Assembly (NCBI GenBank): GCA_947259275.1
Contig: CAMYMH010000001.1
Span: 1 to 37,396 of the forward strand
Reading direction: 5' to 3'
DNA: 37,396 nucleotides
Source: an uncultured Acidimicrobiaceae bacterium
GTDB taxonomy: Bacteria; Actinomycetota; Acidimicrobiia; Spongiisociales; SHLN01
How positions within the stretch are numbered: position 1 is the stretch's first letter; each line of letters starts with the position of its first letter. Shown here piece after piece: positions 16,405 to 25,002 of this stretch. Below the pieces are notes generated by a model, which was not told the DNA's origin, searched no databases, and saw only the letters and a list, made by a program, of their open reading frames with translations. Position numbers and translations under genes: made by a program.

Positions 16405-16803
16405 ATGGGCGATGATGGACACAACACCATCAGGCCCTTCACGAGGAAGTATGACGGCGCGGTGAGTGAACCCCAACCTTTCGATCGTGGCCTGGTGGCC
16501 ATAGGCCGGGCAGAAGTTGCCCTCGCAGAGTTGGACGCGAACTGTTGTGTCCCGGGCCGCAGCCCACGGATGGCCCGCCTCGGCGAAACGTTGTCCTCGA
16601 TAAGGACCAGAATTCGCGAGCTTGGCGAGGACCCTGCTGCCGGTGACGACATAATTGCCGGTCTTGAAGATGCGGGAGCCCAGATCGGGAGCCTGCAAAT
16701 CGGTTGCTGCGCCCCGTCACGATTGCCGTTCTACACGAAGATGCTCAAGGAACTCAGCGCCGCCCAACGCTCACTCAGCCGCGGTCTCGACCGCGGCCAT
16801 TGA
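16405..16803 (+). CDS. Small protein with two Cys-Cys pairs, copper-cluster member
   Basis: A 132-aa soluble protein with no signal peptide. Two related helical segments each carry a vicinal Cys pair in a similar setting: DANCCVPGRSPRMARLGETL and IGCCAPSRLPFYTKMLKEL. This suggests an internal duplication in which both pairs contribute to one metal site. No named family is recognised. Its position between the cupredoxin-like proteins and the CopB-type ATPase makes a cytoplasmic copper-binding or sensing role attractive, but that is inference. The ATG at 16405 is used; a GTG at 16462 is an alternative, since the first 19 residues are less conserved in character. Confidence 0.55.
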   Translation: MGDDGHNTIRPFTRKYDGAVSEPQPFDRGLVAIGRAEVALAELDANCCVPGRSPRMARLGETLSSIRTRIRELGEDPAAGDDIIAGLEDAGAQIGSLQIGCCAPSRLPFYTKMLKELSAAQRSLSRGLDRGH

Positions 16804-16847
16804 ACATGCGGCTCACGGCCCCAGGTTGAGTCGTCGCTGGGTAGCGG

Positions 16848-17783
16848 TCACCGGCATGAATTCAGCAGCGCCGGATAAGGGTTCGCCGACCTATCGCCGT
16901 TCCCCGGGTGGACCTCGAAGTGCAGGTGCGGGCTGGTACCGGCTGCGTTCCCACTCGTCCCGATCGTACCGATGATCTCACCGGCCGTAACGTCTCCTGC
17001 GGCTCCAAACGAGTCCAGATGCGAGCCGAAGTACCTGACACCATCGTTACCCCAGAGAGTGAACTGCAGGCCTCCTATTGCGCCCTGCTCCTGGTGAAGG
17101 TGGCCGGCCACCGGGGCCACGATGGAAGCTCCCCGGGATGCAAATATGTCGACTCCCTCATGGGTCCGACCGTCCTGTTTGACCCAACCCCAATCATTCG
17201 AGAAGGTCCCCGCCGGCACCGGGCACTGCCAGCCCACCGCGATCGTCAAGGTTCGGCCGACTTCCAGGGGTTCTGAATCGTGGATGTGGTTGAGGGCGGT
17301 CATTTCCGAAGCCGTCGTTCCGTGGGCCGTGGCGATGGACAATATGGACTCCCCAGCCGCGACGACGTGAGTCTGGCCGAAAGCTGTTGGTTCAAACCTG
17401 ACCGGCAACGGGGTTAGCTGGAGTCGAGTCCCCACGATCAAGCGCCCGTTCACGATCCCGTTGGCATGAACGAGCGTGTGGGGTTCGACGCCGTGGGCAG
17501 CCGCCACGCCGGACAGGGTCTCTCCGAGCCTCACCACGTGGGTAGTTTCGGATCTCGCTGCCTGAGGACCGTTCCCGGTTCCGGTTTGTAACACTTGCCC
17601 CGGGTGAATCAGATCTCGACGATGCAGGTGATTGTCAGCGACAAGCCGTTCGACACTCGTGTCTAATCGAGACGCGATCACCGCCAGGGTGTCACCGGGT
17701 TGAACCACGTAGGAGGCGGAACCGGCAACGCCGGTCAGGACTAGCGCAATCAGTCGCGCCCTTCCTGCCATCCATTTCGACAC
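16848..17783 (-). CDS. LysM-M23 zinc endopeptidase (peptidoglycan hydrolase)
   Basis: A 311-aa exported cell-wall enzyme. A short signal segment precedes three LysM domains at about 24-66 (YVVQPGDTLAVIASRL), 81-123 (HVVRLGETLSGVAAAHG) and 137-180 (HVVAAGESILSIATAHG), which bind peptidoglycan. The M23 domain at about 195-305 has the zinc-ligand segment THEGVDIFA and the catalytic SPHLHFEVHPG. It would cut peptide cross-links in peptidoglycan. The M23 end has a near-identical truncated copy at 7127-7354. It is transcribed away from the MerR gene and is not obviously part of the copper operon around it. Confidence 0.88.
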   Translation of the reverse strand: MSKWMAGRARLIALVLTGVAGSASYVVQPGDTLAVIASRLDTSVERLVADNHLHRRDLIHPGQVLQTGTGNGPQAARSETTHVVRLGETLSGVAAAHGVEPHTLVHANGIVNGRLIVGTRLQLTPLPVRFEPTAFGQTHVVAAGESILSIATAHGTTASEMTALNHIHDSEPLEVGRTLTIAVGWQCPVPAGTFSNDWGWVKQDGRTHEGVDIFASRGASIVAPVAGHLHQEQGAIGGLQFTLWGNDGVRYFGSHLDSFGAAGDVTAGEIIGTIGTSGNAAGTSPHLHFEVHPGNGDRSANPYPALLNSCR

Positions 17784-17904
17784 GTGGAAGTCTCAATCGC
17801 CGGAGGCGAGCACGCTACCTGCAAAGACTCCTCCAGGCGAGGATATTGAGCACTCTGAAGGTCGAGCCGTCTCGGTGGTCGCCGGTGATGAGGCGGTTCA
17901 CGAC

Positions 17905-17922
17905 CTTCCAGTCGACAGGAAG
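17905..17922. promoter_or_regulatory. CueR/MerR-type operator candidate
   Basis: CTTCCAGTC followed by GACAGGAAG is an 18-bp dyad with one mismatch, inside the longer string ACCTTCCAG that is typical of CueR-like operators. It lies 25 bases before the MerR start codon, with a -10-like TAGGAT at 17933. It would let the regulator control its own gene and perhaps the downstream ATPase. Confidence 0.5.
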
Positions 17923-17946
17923 CCCGACGCATTAGGATCCCTGGAT

Positions 17947-18415
17947 ATGAGAATTAGTGAGCTTGCCCGTAAGACGGGCGTACCACCCAAGACAATTCGT
18001 TACTACGAAGAGATCGGTGTGCTTCCTTCCCCCGAGCGGGCCGCCTTGGTTACCGCAGCTACGGGCCGGCGTCGGTTGAACGGCTGTTGTTTGTCCGCGA
18101 CGCCCGAGCCACCGGCCTCAGCCTCACCGAAATCAGCTCGATCCTTTCGCTGCGGGACCAGGGTGAGTCCACCTGCCATCACGTGTTTGGTTGCTCGAGA
18201 CCCACCTCAAAGAGATCGATACCCACATCGAATCCTTGCAGAAGACCCGCCAGCAGCTTGCGACTCTCACCAAGCGAGCGCGCCGGCTTGATCCCGCCGA
18301 CTGCACCGACCCCAACCGCTGTCAAACGATCACGGAGACAGGGGCGATGCCAACCCGTCACGGCGGGGGCTCGAAGCACCGGCACGCGGCACCGCACGCC
18401 CACCGGCACAGCTAG
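17947..18415 (+). pseudogene. MerR-family metal regulator, two frameshifts
   Basis: Repaired, the product is about 157 residues of a CueR/ZntR-like regulator. It begins MRISELARKTGVPPKTIRYY, EEIGVLPSPERA in one frame, continues YGPASVERLLFVRDARATGL, SLTEISSILSLRDQGES in a second, and ends with ETHLKEIDTHIESLQKTRQQ, DPADCTDPNRC in a third. Each shift equals one missing base, near 18047 and near 18190. The C-terminal Cys residues, together with C-H-H before the second break, look like a metal-binding loop, and the tail is His-rich (KHRHAAPHAHRHS). It stands before a copper ATPase gene with a MerR-type operator upstream. Either the regulator is lost or the sequence has indel errors. Confidence 0.8.
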
Positions 18416-18666
18416 ACGGGTCACGTGCGGGTCGGGACCGCTCCACATCGCAACTCGCGAACGGTTCGGGTGATGTGGGTGCATTACGAAACGCGTCGAA
18501 GAACTGCTCGAGACGAGGATCAGTGGCGGAGTCGAGGCGGATCTGTGCCTCAGAAACGCGAGATTGTCCCTTGATATTCCAGTTGACTAGAAGGTGTATG
18601 ACTACGGGGGCAGGCAAAGAGACGGCCGGCAAATGTCCGGCTGCCACATCCCGCAAGGACCGATTT

Positions 18667-20799
18667 ATGAAGCAGCACATGCACCATCCGGCGGTGACCT
18701 CCGCGCCAGCAACTGAGCAGGCAATGGACCACGACCATGCGGGCCACCAGGGCGGACACGATAAGCACGCGGGCCACAAACCGGAAATGTTTCGGGATCG
18801 ACTGGCCGTCAGCCTTGCCTTGACGGTACCCATTCTTTATCTGTCCGAGCAGTTTCAGGACTGGTTCGGCTACGAGGCGGTGTCCTTTCCGGGAGACGGA
18901 TTGGTGGTGCCGATCCTCTCCACCATCCTCTTCGTCTACGCCGGCAGCGTGTTCTTGCAGGGCGGGTACCGGGAGCTTCGGAACCGGGCCCCCGGCATGA
19001 TGACGCTCATCTCGCTGGCCATCACCGTGGCCTACGTTTACAGCTTGGCCGTTTCGCTCGGCTTGTCGGGGAAGCCCTTCTATTGGGAGCTCGCCACCCT
19101 CCTCGACGTGATGCTGCTTGGGCATTGGATGGAGATGCGGTCGATCCAATCGGCCAGCAGGGCATTGGAGCATCTGGCGGCGATGGTGCCCGACACGGCC
19201 CACCGGGTAGCCGACGACGGCAGCATCGCCGAGGTTCCGGCGGCGTCGCTGGTGGTGGGTGACCGGATCGTTGTTCGGCCCGGCGAGCAAGTCCCCGCCG
19301 ATGGGGACGTCACCGACGGCGCGTCCAGCATGAACGAGGCATTCCTCACCGGGGAATCACGGCCCGTCTCCAAATCGGTCGGTGCCGAAGTAGTGGCCGG
19401 GGCGGTCAATGGTGAGGGCGCCTTGACCGTGCTCATCACCCGGACCGGCGACGAAACCACCCTCAGCCAGATCATGCGGCTGGTCGAAGAAGCCCAGGAA
19501 TCCCGGGGCCGTTTTCAGGTACTGGCCGATCGGGCCGCCTACTGGCTCACCATCATTGCGGTCGGAGTGTCCCTTCCCACCCTGGGGGGATGGCTCCTAT
19601 TCGGCTCCTCGGGAGCCACCTTCGCGGTGGCGAGAGCTGTCACGGTGCTTGTCATCGCCTGTCCGCATGCCCTGGGGCTGGCGATCCCGCTCGTCAACAT
19701 GAACGCCACCGCGATCTCGGCTCGCAACGGCATCCTGGTTCGTAATCGGGAGGCTTTCGAACGGGGACGCAACATTCGCTTCGTGGCTTTCGACAAGACA
19801 GGAACGCTGACAGAGGGGCGGTTTGTCGTGTCCCGCATCGCCACCAGCGGGGTGTCCGAGCATGAGGCGCTGCTCCTTACGGCCGGCCTCGAACGATCCT
19901 CAGAGCATCCGCTGGCGGCTGCCATCGTCGAGGAGGCCGTCGACCGTGGGATCAATCCGCCGATTGGGGCGGGAGTACGAGCCGTGCCCGGCCAGGGTCT
20001 CGAAGGCAAGATCGACGGTAGGCTGGTACGGGTGGGCCGCCCTGAATGGGCGACCGAGCTGGGAGTCCAGCTTGCGCCCGCTCTGAAGGAAGAACTCGCC
20101 GTCGCAGACGAGCGAGGAGAAAGCGCGATCGTGACGATGGATGATCAGCGAGTCATCGCGGTCACCTCTCTGGCCGACAAGGTTCGGGACAGCGCGCGGG
20201 AGACCGTCGAATGGCTCCGTTCCGCCAATGTCGAGCCGATCATGATTACCGGCGATGCCGAGGCCGTCGCCCAAACCGTCGCAACCGACCTGGGGATCGC
20301 CCGCTACTACGCCCGGGTGCTGCCACAAGACAAGGCTCGGATCGTCCGAGAGCTCACGGCCGAAGGACCCACTGCATTCGTGGGCGATGGGATCAACGAC
20401 GCCCCGGCCCTCCTCGAGGCCGACCTCGGTGTGGCCATCGGGGCCGGTACCAACGTTGCCATCGAGTCGGCCGATCTGGTCCTGGTGGAAGATGACCCAT
20501 CCGACGTGGCCCGCGCCCTCACACTCTCGCGAGCCACCCACCGCAAGATGATCCAGAACCTCGCCTGGGCGACCGGCTACAACGCCGTCGCGCTCCCGCT
20601 CGCCGCAGGAGTTGCCTACACCGCCGGCATACTCCTATCGCCCGCCATTGGAGCGCTATTCATGAGCCTGTCGACCGTGATAGTCGCCATAAATGCCATG
20701 CTGTTGCGCCGCATCGACCTCGAATCAGCCAAGATGACAAGCGATCGCAAGGGTGACCGCAGTATGCAGCCTGTCGCCCCAGCCGGACTCGAACCATGA
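18667..20799 (+). CDS. copB: CopB-type P1B heavy-metal (copper) ATPase
   Basis: A 710-aa ATP-driven metal pump. The N-terminus (1-40) is His-rich (MKQHMHHP, DHDHAGHQGGHDKHAGHK) instead of carrying CxxC domains. Eight membrane segments, the actuator motif LTGESRPVSKS, the intramembrane metal site CPH (Cys332), the phosphorylated Asp376 in DKTGTLTEGR, the SEHPLAAAI nucleotide-binding motif and the hinge VGDGINDAPAL are all present. CPH with a His-rich tail is the P1B-3/CopB pattern, described as exporting Cu(II) or Cu(I). The start at 18667 follows AAGGA with seven-base spacing; the frame extends upstream to 18475 without a good ribosome site. It is translationally coupled (ATGA) to a cytochrome c gene. 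Confidence 0.92.
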   Translation: MKQHMHHPAVTSAPATEQAMDHDHAGHQGGHDKHAGHKPEMFRDRLAVSLALTVPILYLSEQFQDWFGYEAVSFPGDGLVVPILSTILFVYAGSVFLQGGYRELRNRAPGMMTLISLAITVAYVYSLAVSLGLSGKPFYWELATLLDVMLLGHWMEMRSIQSASRALEHLAAMVPDTAHRVADDGSIAEVPAASLVVGDRIVVRPGEQVPADGDVTDGASSMNEAFLTGESRPVSKSVGAEVVAGAVNGEGALTVLITRTGDETTLSQIMRLVEEAQESRGRFQVLADRAAYWLTIIAVGVSLPTLGGWLLFGSSGATFAVARAVTVLVIACPHALGLAIPLVNMNATAISARNGILVRNREAFERGRNIRFVAFDKTGTLTEGRFVVSRIATSGVSEHEALLLTAGLERSSEHPLAAAIVEEAVDRGINPPIGAGVRAVPGQGLEGKIDGRLVRVGRPEWATELGVQLAPALKEELAVADERGESAIVTMDDQRVIAVTSLADKVRDSARETVEWLRSANVEPIMITGDAEAVAQTVATDLGIARYYARVLPQDKARIVRELTAEGPTAFVGDGINDAPALLEADLGVAIGAGTNVAIESADLVLVEDDPSDVARALTLSRATHRKMIQNLAWATGYNAVALPLAAGVAYTAGILLSPAIGALFMSLSTVIVAINAMLLRRIDLESAKMTSDRKGDRSMQPVAPAGLEP

Positions 20800-21215
20800 C
20801 CCCCCCGCGCCGTTTGTCTCCTACGTGGACCAGGATTGCCCTCGGTGCCGTCGCGGCAGTCATCATCGCCGCCTGCGGCGACAACGCCACCAACGGAGAC
20901 ACCGGCATCTCGCCCCAAGATCCCGAGCTGGCGGCCCAAGGTGCCGGCCTGTACCAGGCCAGCTGCGCCGAATGTCACGGCCGCGACCTACGCGGCACCG
21001 AACGCGGGCCCTCGTTCCTTTCCAACGTGTATGAGCCCAACCACCACAGCGACGTCGCCTTCCTCTTCGCCGTCCAGCGAGGCACCTCCGCCCACCACTG
21101 GCGGTTCGGCGACATGCCCCCCATCGAGGGTCTCACCGGCGACGAGGTTGGCGCCATAGTTGCTTTCGTGCGAGAAACCCAACGCATCGAAGGATTCGAG
21201 TCGTACCCACCATGA
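20796..21215 (+). CDS. c-type cytochrome lipoprotein
   Basis: A 139-aa exported single-heme cytochrome. The lipobox is VIIAACG, with Cys at residue 28. The heme-binding motif CAECHGRDL lies at about 54-62, and a Met axial ligand candidate is in FGDMPPIEGLT. It overlaps the CopB gene by four bases, so the pump and cytochrome are made together. Its C-terminus overlaps the start of a second cytochrome gene by four bases. A role in electron transfer with the cupredoxin-like proteins is plausible from context but unproven. Confidence 0.85.
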   Translation: MTPPRRLSPTWTRIALGAVAAVIIAACGDNATNGDTGISPQDPELAAQGAGLYQASCAECHGRDLRGTERGPSFLSNVYEPNHHSDVAFLFAVQRGTSAHHWRFGDMPPIEGLTGDEVGAIVAFVRETQRIEGFESYPP

Positions 21216-21710
21216 ACCAACCAGTCGAGAAAACCGGTCTCGTTCCAGTCGCGATTGCGGTTTTGGGAGTCGCGGCGCTGTTGCTGGCCGCTTGCGGCAG
21301 CCGGTCGGCTGCCACCAGCATCAACCCCCGGTTGTGCTGCCCACAGACGACATCCCCGACCTCGATTTAGAGCCTGTCCAGCAGGGAGCCGAATTGTATG
21401 CCGCCATCTGCGCCACCTGCCATGGCGTAGATCTGGCAGGAGAACCCGGTTGGAAGGAACCAAATCCGGACGGGAGCCTCAAGCCTCCACCGCAGGACTC
21501 CACCGGCCACACCTGGCACCACTCTGATCGCGTATTGGTCGACCTAATAGCCAACGGCAGCAACTTCGCGCAAAGCAGAATGCCGACCTTCGGCGACGCG
21601 CTGAGCGAACAAGAAATATCGCGATCCTCGAGTTCTTGAAGTCCAGCTGGGGAGAGCAGGTGCGAGCTTTTCAGTGGCAAGTCAGTTCCCAAGATCCCAT
21701 AGCGACGACC
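21212..21710 (+). pseudogene. Second c-type cytochrome lipoprotein, frameshifted
   Basis: Three consecutive frames together describe a cytochrome like its neighbour. A signal peptide and lipobox (VAALLLAACGS) begin at 21212. The heme domain follows in a second frame (AELYAAICATCHGVDLAGEP, SRMPTFGDALSEQE), and the C-terminus (LEFLKSSWGEQVRAFQWQ) is in a third. Each step equals loss of one base, near 21340 and near 21620. The 3' end is placed approximately. ATGA coupling to the previous cytochrome is intact, which argues for recent damage or a sequencing artefact. Confidence 0.75.
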
Positions 21711-21846
21711 ACAACCACCAGACGGTTACTTTGGTCCGACGGCTCGGAGTTTCCTATGGGCCGCACCTGGATCCCCGTCACCAAGGCCGAGAGTCGCCGA
21801 GAGCGGTATGCGTTCTGCTCACCGAGGGTTGCGCCGGACGCCAACC

Positions 21847-22512
21847 TCACAGCGACGTCGCATAAGCATGCAGGCCGCTCCGATCTTGGATGCGAATCAA
21901 ACCTCGCGACAACTCGAGCAAACCGCGACGCTCCAGCTCCTTGAGTGATCGGCTCACCGTCTCCCGGCTGCTGCCGAGATAAGCGGCGACCTCTTGGTGG
22001 GTGACGGAGATCACCTCCAAGCGGTTACTCGATTGGAGCAAGTACTGGGCGAGCCTGCGGTCAACTCGCTGAAAGGCGACCTCCTCGACCAACTGCATTA
22101 GGGCGACCATACGCCCACCGATCGTTCGCAGCACGAAGTCCCGGAAAACGCGGTCGGTCTCGAACCAGGTACGGAAGACGGACACGGGGACCATCGCCGC
22201 GTCCACCTCCTCGTCGGCCACTCCGTCGGCCGCATAGCGGTCCCCGGTGAGAGCACTGACGAGTGTCAGCAGGCAGGTCTCGCCGGCTCCGACGTGATAG
22301 AGGCTGATCTCGCGACCGTCTTCGCTTGGTTTGAAAACCCTCACCCGGCCCGACCCGACGAAGGCGACCGCGGTGCACTCCGACCCGGTACGGAAGTAGA
22401 ACGACCCCGCCTTGAGCGTGGCGGGGGTTGCCGCCTCCTCCCACTGTTGTCGACGTGACGTAGGCGACGCCTCATAGAAGGCAAACATTTCGAGGATGGA
22501 ACCGACGTCCAC
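21847..22512 (-). CDS. Crp/Fnr-family transcription regulator
   Basis: A 221-aa regulator. The N-terminal cyclic-nucleotide-binding-like beta-roll (about 30-120) includes FRTGSECTAVAFVGSGRVRV and ISLYHVGAGETCLLTLVSAL, then a long dimerisation helix and a winged helix-turn-helix at about 165-205 (TVSRSLKELERRGLL after VTHQEVAAYLGSSRE). Cys residues in the beta-roll (SECTA, ETCLL) might serve as a redox or metal sensor, but an Fnr-type four-Cys cluster is not visible. It starts at GTG 22512 and is divergent from the secreted protein at 22700. It may control the cytochromes or the copper cluster. Confidence 0.86.
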   Translation of the reverse strand: MDVGSILEMFAFYEASPTSRRQQWEEAATPATLKAGSFYFRTGSECTAVAFVGSGRVRVFKPSEDGREISLYHVGAGETCLLTLVSALTGDRYAADGVADEEVDAAMVPVSVFRTWFETDRVFRDFVLRTIGGRMVALMQLVEEVAFQRVDRRLAQYLLQSSNRLEVISVTHQEVAAYLGSSRETVSRSLKELERRGLLELSRGLIRIQDRSGLHAYATSL

Positions 22513-22657
22513 GCCGCCACCTTAGGACGCTAGCCAGGCCGTGGTCTGTGATGCCCGTCACTGAAACCTCGCGCTTGCAGTGATACGTTGCCGATGTTGC
22601 GAACAGGGAAGACATGGGGGCTGCCAGAGCTCGGCCGGTAGGGGGAGTGATCGAAGC

Positions 22658-22678
22658 GCTGCTGCTGCTGCTGCTGCT
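22658..22678 (+). repeat. (GCT)7 trinucleotide repeat before a ribosome site
   Basis: Seven consecutive GCT units end 11 bases before the AAGGAGG ribosome site of the secreted protein at 22700. Length changes would alter the leader but not the protein. Confidence 0.8.
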
Positions 22679-22699
22679 TGCACGAGCCAAGGAGGAAAC

Positions 22700-24415
22700 A
22701 TGAGAACGCTGCGGGCTGCGATCCTGGCGACGGCTTTGGTCGCCCTGGTACTTCCGGGAACGGCCGGGGCCCAAACCGGGGTGCCCTCCTATGGGATCGT
22801 CTTCATCGGCGACCAGATACCCGATGCCACCTCGGGCGCCGCTCTCGCCGTGAATGAATCGGGCGACACGGTCGGGTACGTCGCGCTCGGGACTGCCTCA
22901 TGGGAGCACATTCCGTTTGTCTACACCTCCGAGCACGGGGCGACGTTGCTACCCCGGCCGTCGTGGGCGGTGACGGCCCGGGCTCGGGATGTTTCCGACC
23001 GCCATGCCGACGGCACGGTCGACATCGTCGGCTGGGCGGCCAACAGCATCTACTCCGGCGACCTGGCCGTGCGCTGGTCGTACTCGACCATCACCGGCCA
23101 AGTGCTGGAGATGGTCGAGCTCGGCACCACCAACGGGCTGCCTCAAAGCCAGGCCACCGACGTCAACGCCGTCGGCGACATCGTCGGATATTCGGCCGGG
23201 TTCATGCAGTTCGGCGGCCCGGCGACCCTTTTCACCGCCGCCGGACCCCAGCAGATCGGCGACTCCTACCTGTACGGGGTGGCCGACGTGACCGACAACC
23301 GCTGGGTGCTGCTGAAAGGTGGCCTCAACGCCGCCACCGCCAATCGCTACGACCTCGCCACCGGGGCCATGGTCGATCTGGGCGTGCCGGAAGGGCGTCT
23401 CTACACCTCGACCGGGGCCGCCATGAACGAGGCGTTCCAGGTGGCGGCCACCGTGACCACCGGCGACACCGATCCCCGAGGCCAGTACATCGCCCAGGTG
23501 TGGCGCTACTCGGAGGGCGAAGGTTGGAAGTTCATCGCCGGGGGCGGCAACTCCCTCGACCATGCCCGAGGCATCAACAACCGCGGAGACGTGCTGGCTC
23601 AGATCGTGGTCGGGCTCACCTACTACGACCTGCTGTACCTCGACGCCCTCGATCAGGTGTTCATCATCGAAAACTTGCTCGCCCCCGGCTTTGAAGGCAC
23701 GATGATCGGCGCCCTCAACGACATCAACGACGGCGGCGCCATCGCCACCAGCGGACCCGGGGGGCCGGTGCTGCTGGTGCCGGGGGGCGAGCTAGAGCTG
23801 CCGCCGGCACCGAACGGCCTGGTCGCCACCCCCCACCCGTCCACTTCCCAGGAGCCGTTCAGCTCGATCGACCTGGCGTGGACGAGCTCGAGTCCGCTGG
23901 CGCTGGGATTCTCCGTCGAGCGGGCCCCTGCCGGAGGGAGCTTTACTGAGATCGCCACTACCACGACCCAGACCTATCGCGACACGGCGATCACAGCCGG
24001 GGACACCTACGACTATCGGGTGCGCGCCATCGGCACCGCCGGCTACTCGCCCTACTCGAATGTGGCCACCGCCACCGCCCCCACCGAGGTGCGCGACACC
24101 GATCCGCCCACCGTCGAGTTCCTCGAACCGGCGGACGGATCGACGGTGAGACGCAGGGTAAAGATCACCGTGGCCGCCGACGACCCGGGTGGTCTCGCCT
24201 CCATCGGCATCCAGGCGTCGGGACCCAGCAGCAGAGAGATTTGCTTTGAGACGCTGGACGCTCCCACCACGGCGGAGGTGACGTGCACCTGGAATCTTCG
24301 CAGAGTCGAACCCGGCGACTACACGCTGACCGCCACCGCCGCCGACCAGTGGGGCAACTGGAGCACCACTTCGATAGCCGTCACGGTCGAGAGCGGTAAG
24401 AGAAGGAGGCGTTGA
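22700..24415 (+). CDS. Secreted HAF-repeat, FN3 and Ig-like multidomain protein
   Basis: A 571-aa exported protein with a strong ribosome site (AAGGAGG) before ATG 22700. The signal peptide is residues 1-24 (LVALVLPGTAGA). Residues 25-370 contain repeated blades of the HAF/extracellular-repeat type, seen as recurrent phrases such as DVNAVGDIVGYS, GINNRGDVLAQI and DINDGGAIATS. A fibronectin type III domain follows at about 375-465 (LAWTSSSPLALGFSVERAP, YSPYSNVATATAP), and an Ig-like domain at about 475-565 (TVEFLEPADGSTVRRR). The end is basic (GKRRRR). No catalytic residues are seen. It may be a surface adhesin or matrix protein. The gene stands alone at the left edge of the tRNA-scar island. 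Confidence 0.78.
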   Translation: MRTLRAAILATALVALVLPGTAGAQTGVPSYGIVFIGDQIPDATSGAALAVNESGDTVGYVALGTASWEHIPFVYTSEHGATLLPRPSWAVTARARDVSDRHADGTVDIVGWAANSIYSGDLAVRWSYSTITGQVLEMVELGTTNGLPQSQATDVNAVGDIVGYSAGFMQFGGPATLFTAAGPQQIGDSYLYGVADVTDNRWVLLKGGLNAATANRYDLATGAMVDLGVPEGRLYTSTGAAMNEAFQVAATVTTGDTDPRGQYIAQVWRYSEGEGWKFIAGGGNSLDHARGINNRGDVLAQIVVGLTYYDLLYLDALDQVFIIENLLAPGFEGTMIGALNDINDGGAIATSGPGGPVLLVPGGELELPPAPNGLVATPHPSTSQEPFSSIDLAWTSSSPLALGFSVERAPAGGSFTEIATTTTQTYRDTAITAGDTYDYRVRAIGTAGYSPYSNVATATAPTEVRDTDPPTVEFLEPADGSTVRRRVKITVAADDPGGLASIGIQASGPSSREICFETLDAPTTAEVTCTWNLRRVEPGDYTLTATAADQWGNWSTTSIAVTVESGKRRRR

Positions 24416-24558
24416 GAATCCATCTATGGTCCCTACTCGTTGGACCTTGCCGCAGCTAAGGCAATCGACACTACTCGTGACAAGTTCTGCGGAGGCCCCG
24501 AGGCGGGGTCACAACGGTGAGTCCGCCGCGTCGCGTCGGTGCAGATTTCGAGCTCAGA

Positions 24559-24744
24559 ATTAGGCAACAGTTAGGCAACGCGACAAGGAGAAACACTCGG
24601 AAGCGACGGGAACTGACGGGAGCGAAAACGCCAGCTGGCAGAAGGGGAATCCCCTGGAAACCCAGTAACCATGGGGCTCCTGCCAGACCGCCGGCTGCCT
24701 TCACACGGCAGAGGCCACTGGTTCGATCCCAGTAGCGCCCACCA
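24559..24744 (+). mobile_element. Attachment-site scar A: arm repeats plus tRNA-Val 3' half
   Basis: Two direct repeats (TTAGGCAAC at 24560 and 24571) open a ~130-bp conserved arm. The arm ends in the 3' half of a tRNA from anticodon stem to CCA (24695-24744): stem CTGCC/GGCAG, loop TTCACAC with anticodon CAC (Val), a T-arm with GGTTCGATCCC, and terminal GCGCCCACCA. The 5' half of the tRNA is absent and no matching acceptor strand lies upstream, so no functional tRNA can form. A tRNA 3' end behind an arm of repeats is what site-specific integration leaves behind. Confidence 0.75.
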
Positions 24745-25002
24745 AAAGAGCCTTCGGTGCATGGGCGGTATTGCACGCTGGACCTTCTGCCTCAGTGCCC
24801 TTCCGTTCGCGCCCCAGACGCCGGGGAAGCTGGGGTCCAAGGGGCCGCCGTCTGCGCGAGGAGCGAGCGATACTGATCGACTCGAGGGGCGAACGTGGCT
24901 CCGAGGGGCTCATAGTTCGATCCGAGGCCGGCTCTAGTCACGTCGACGAGTGGATGATCGCTACTCGATGAGGAAGCTGGCGACGGTGAATTCGATGAAG
25001 CG

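Noticed and set aside
24675..24744. Complete tRNA-Val gene at scars A, B and E
   Set aside because: The 3' half is excellent, but no 5' acceptor strand complementary to GCGCCCA and no D-arm lie in front of it, so only half a tRNA is present.
24471..24840. Reverse-strand open frames over the tRNA halves (e.g. GRYWDRTSGLCRVKA, GATGIEPVASAV), also at 27388, 31214 and 34975
   Set aside because: These phrases are the well-known antisense translation of tRNA 3' ends and recur at every scar. They lack ribosome sites and reflect RNA-gene sequence, not protein.
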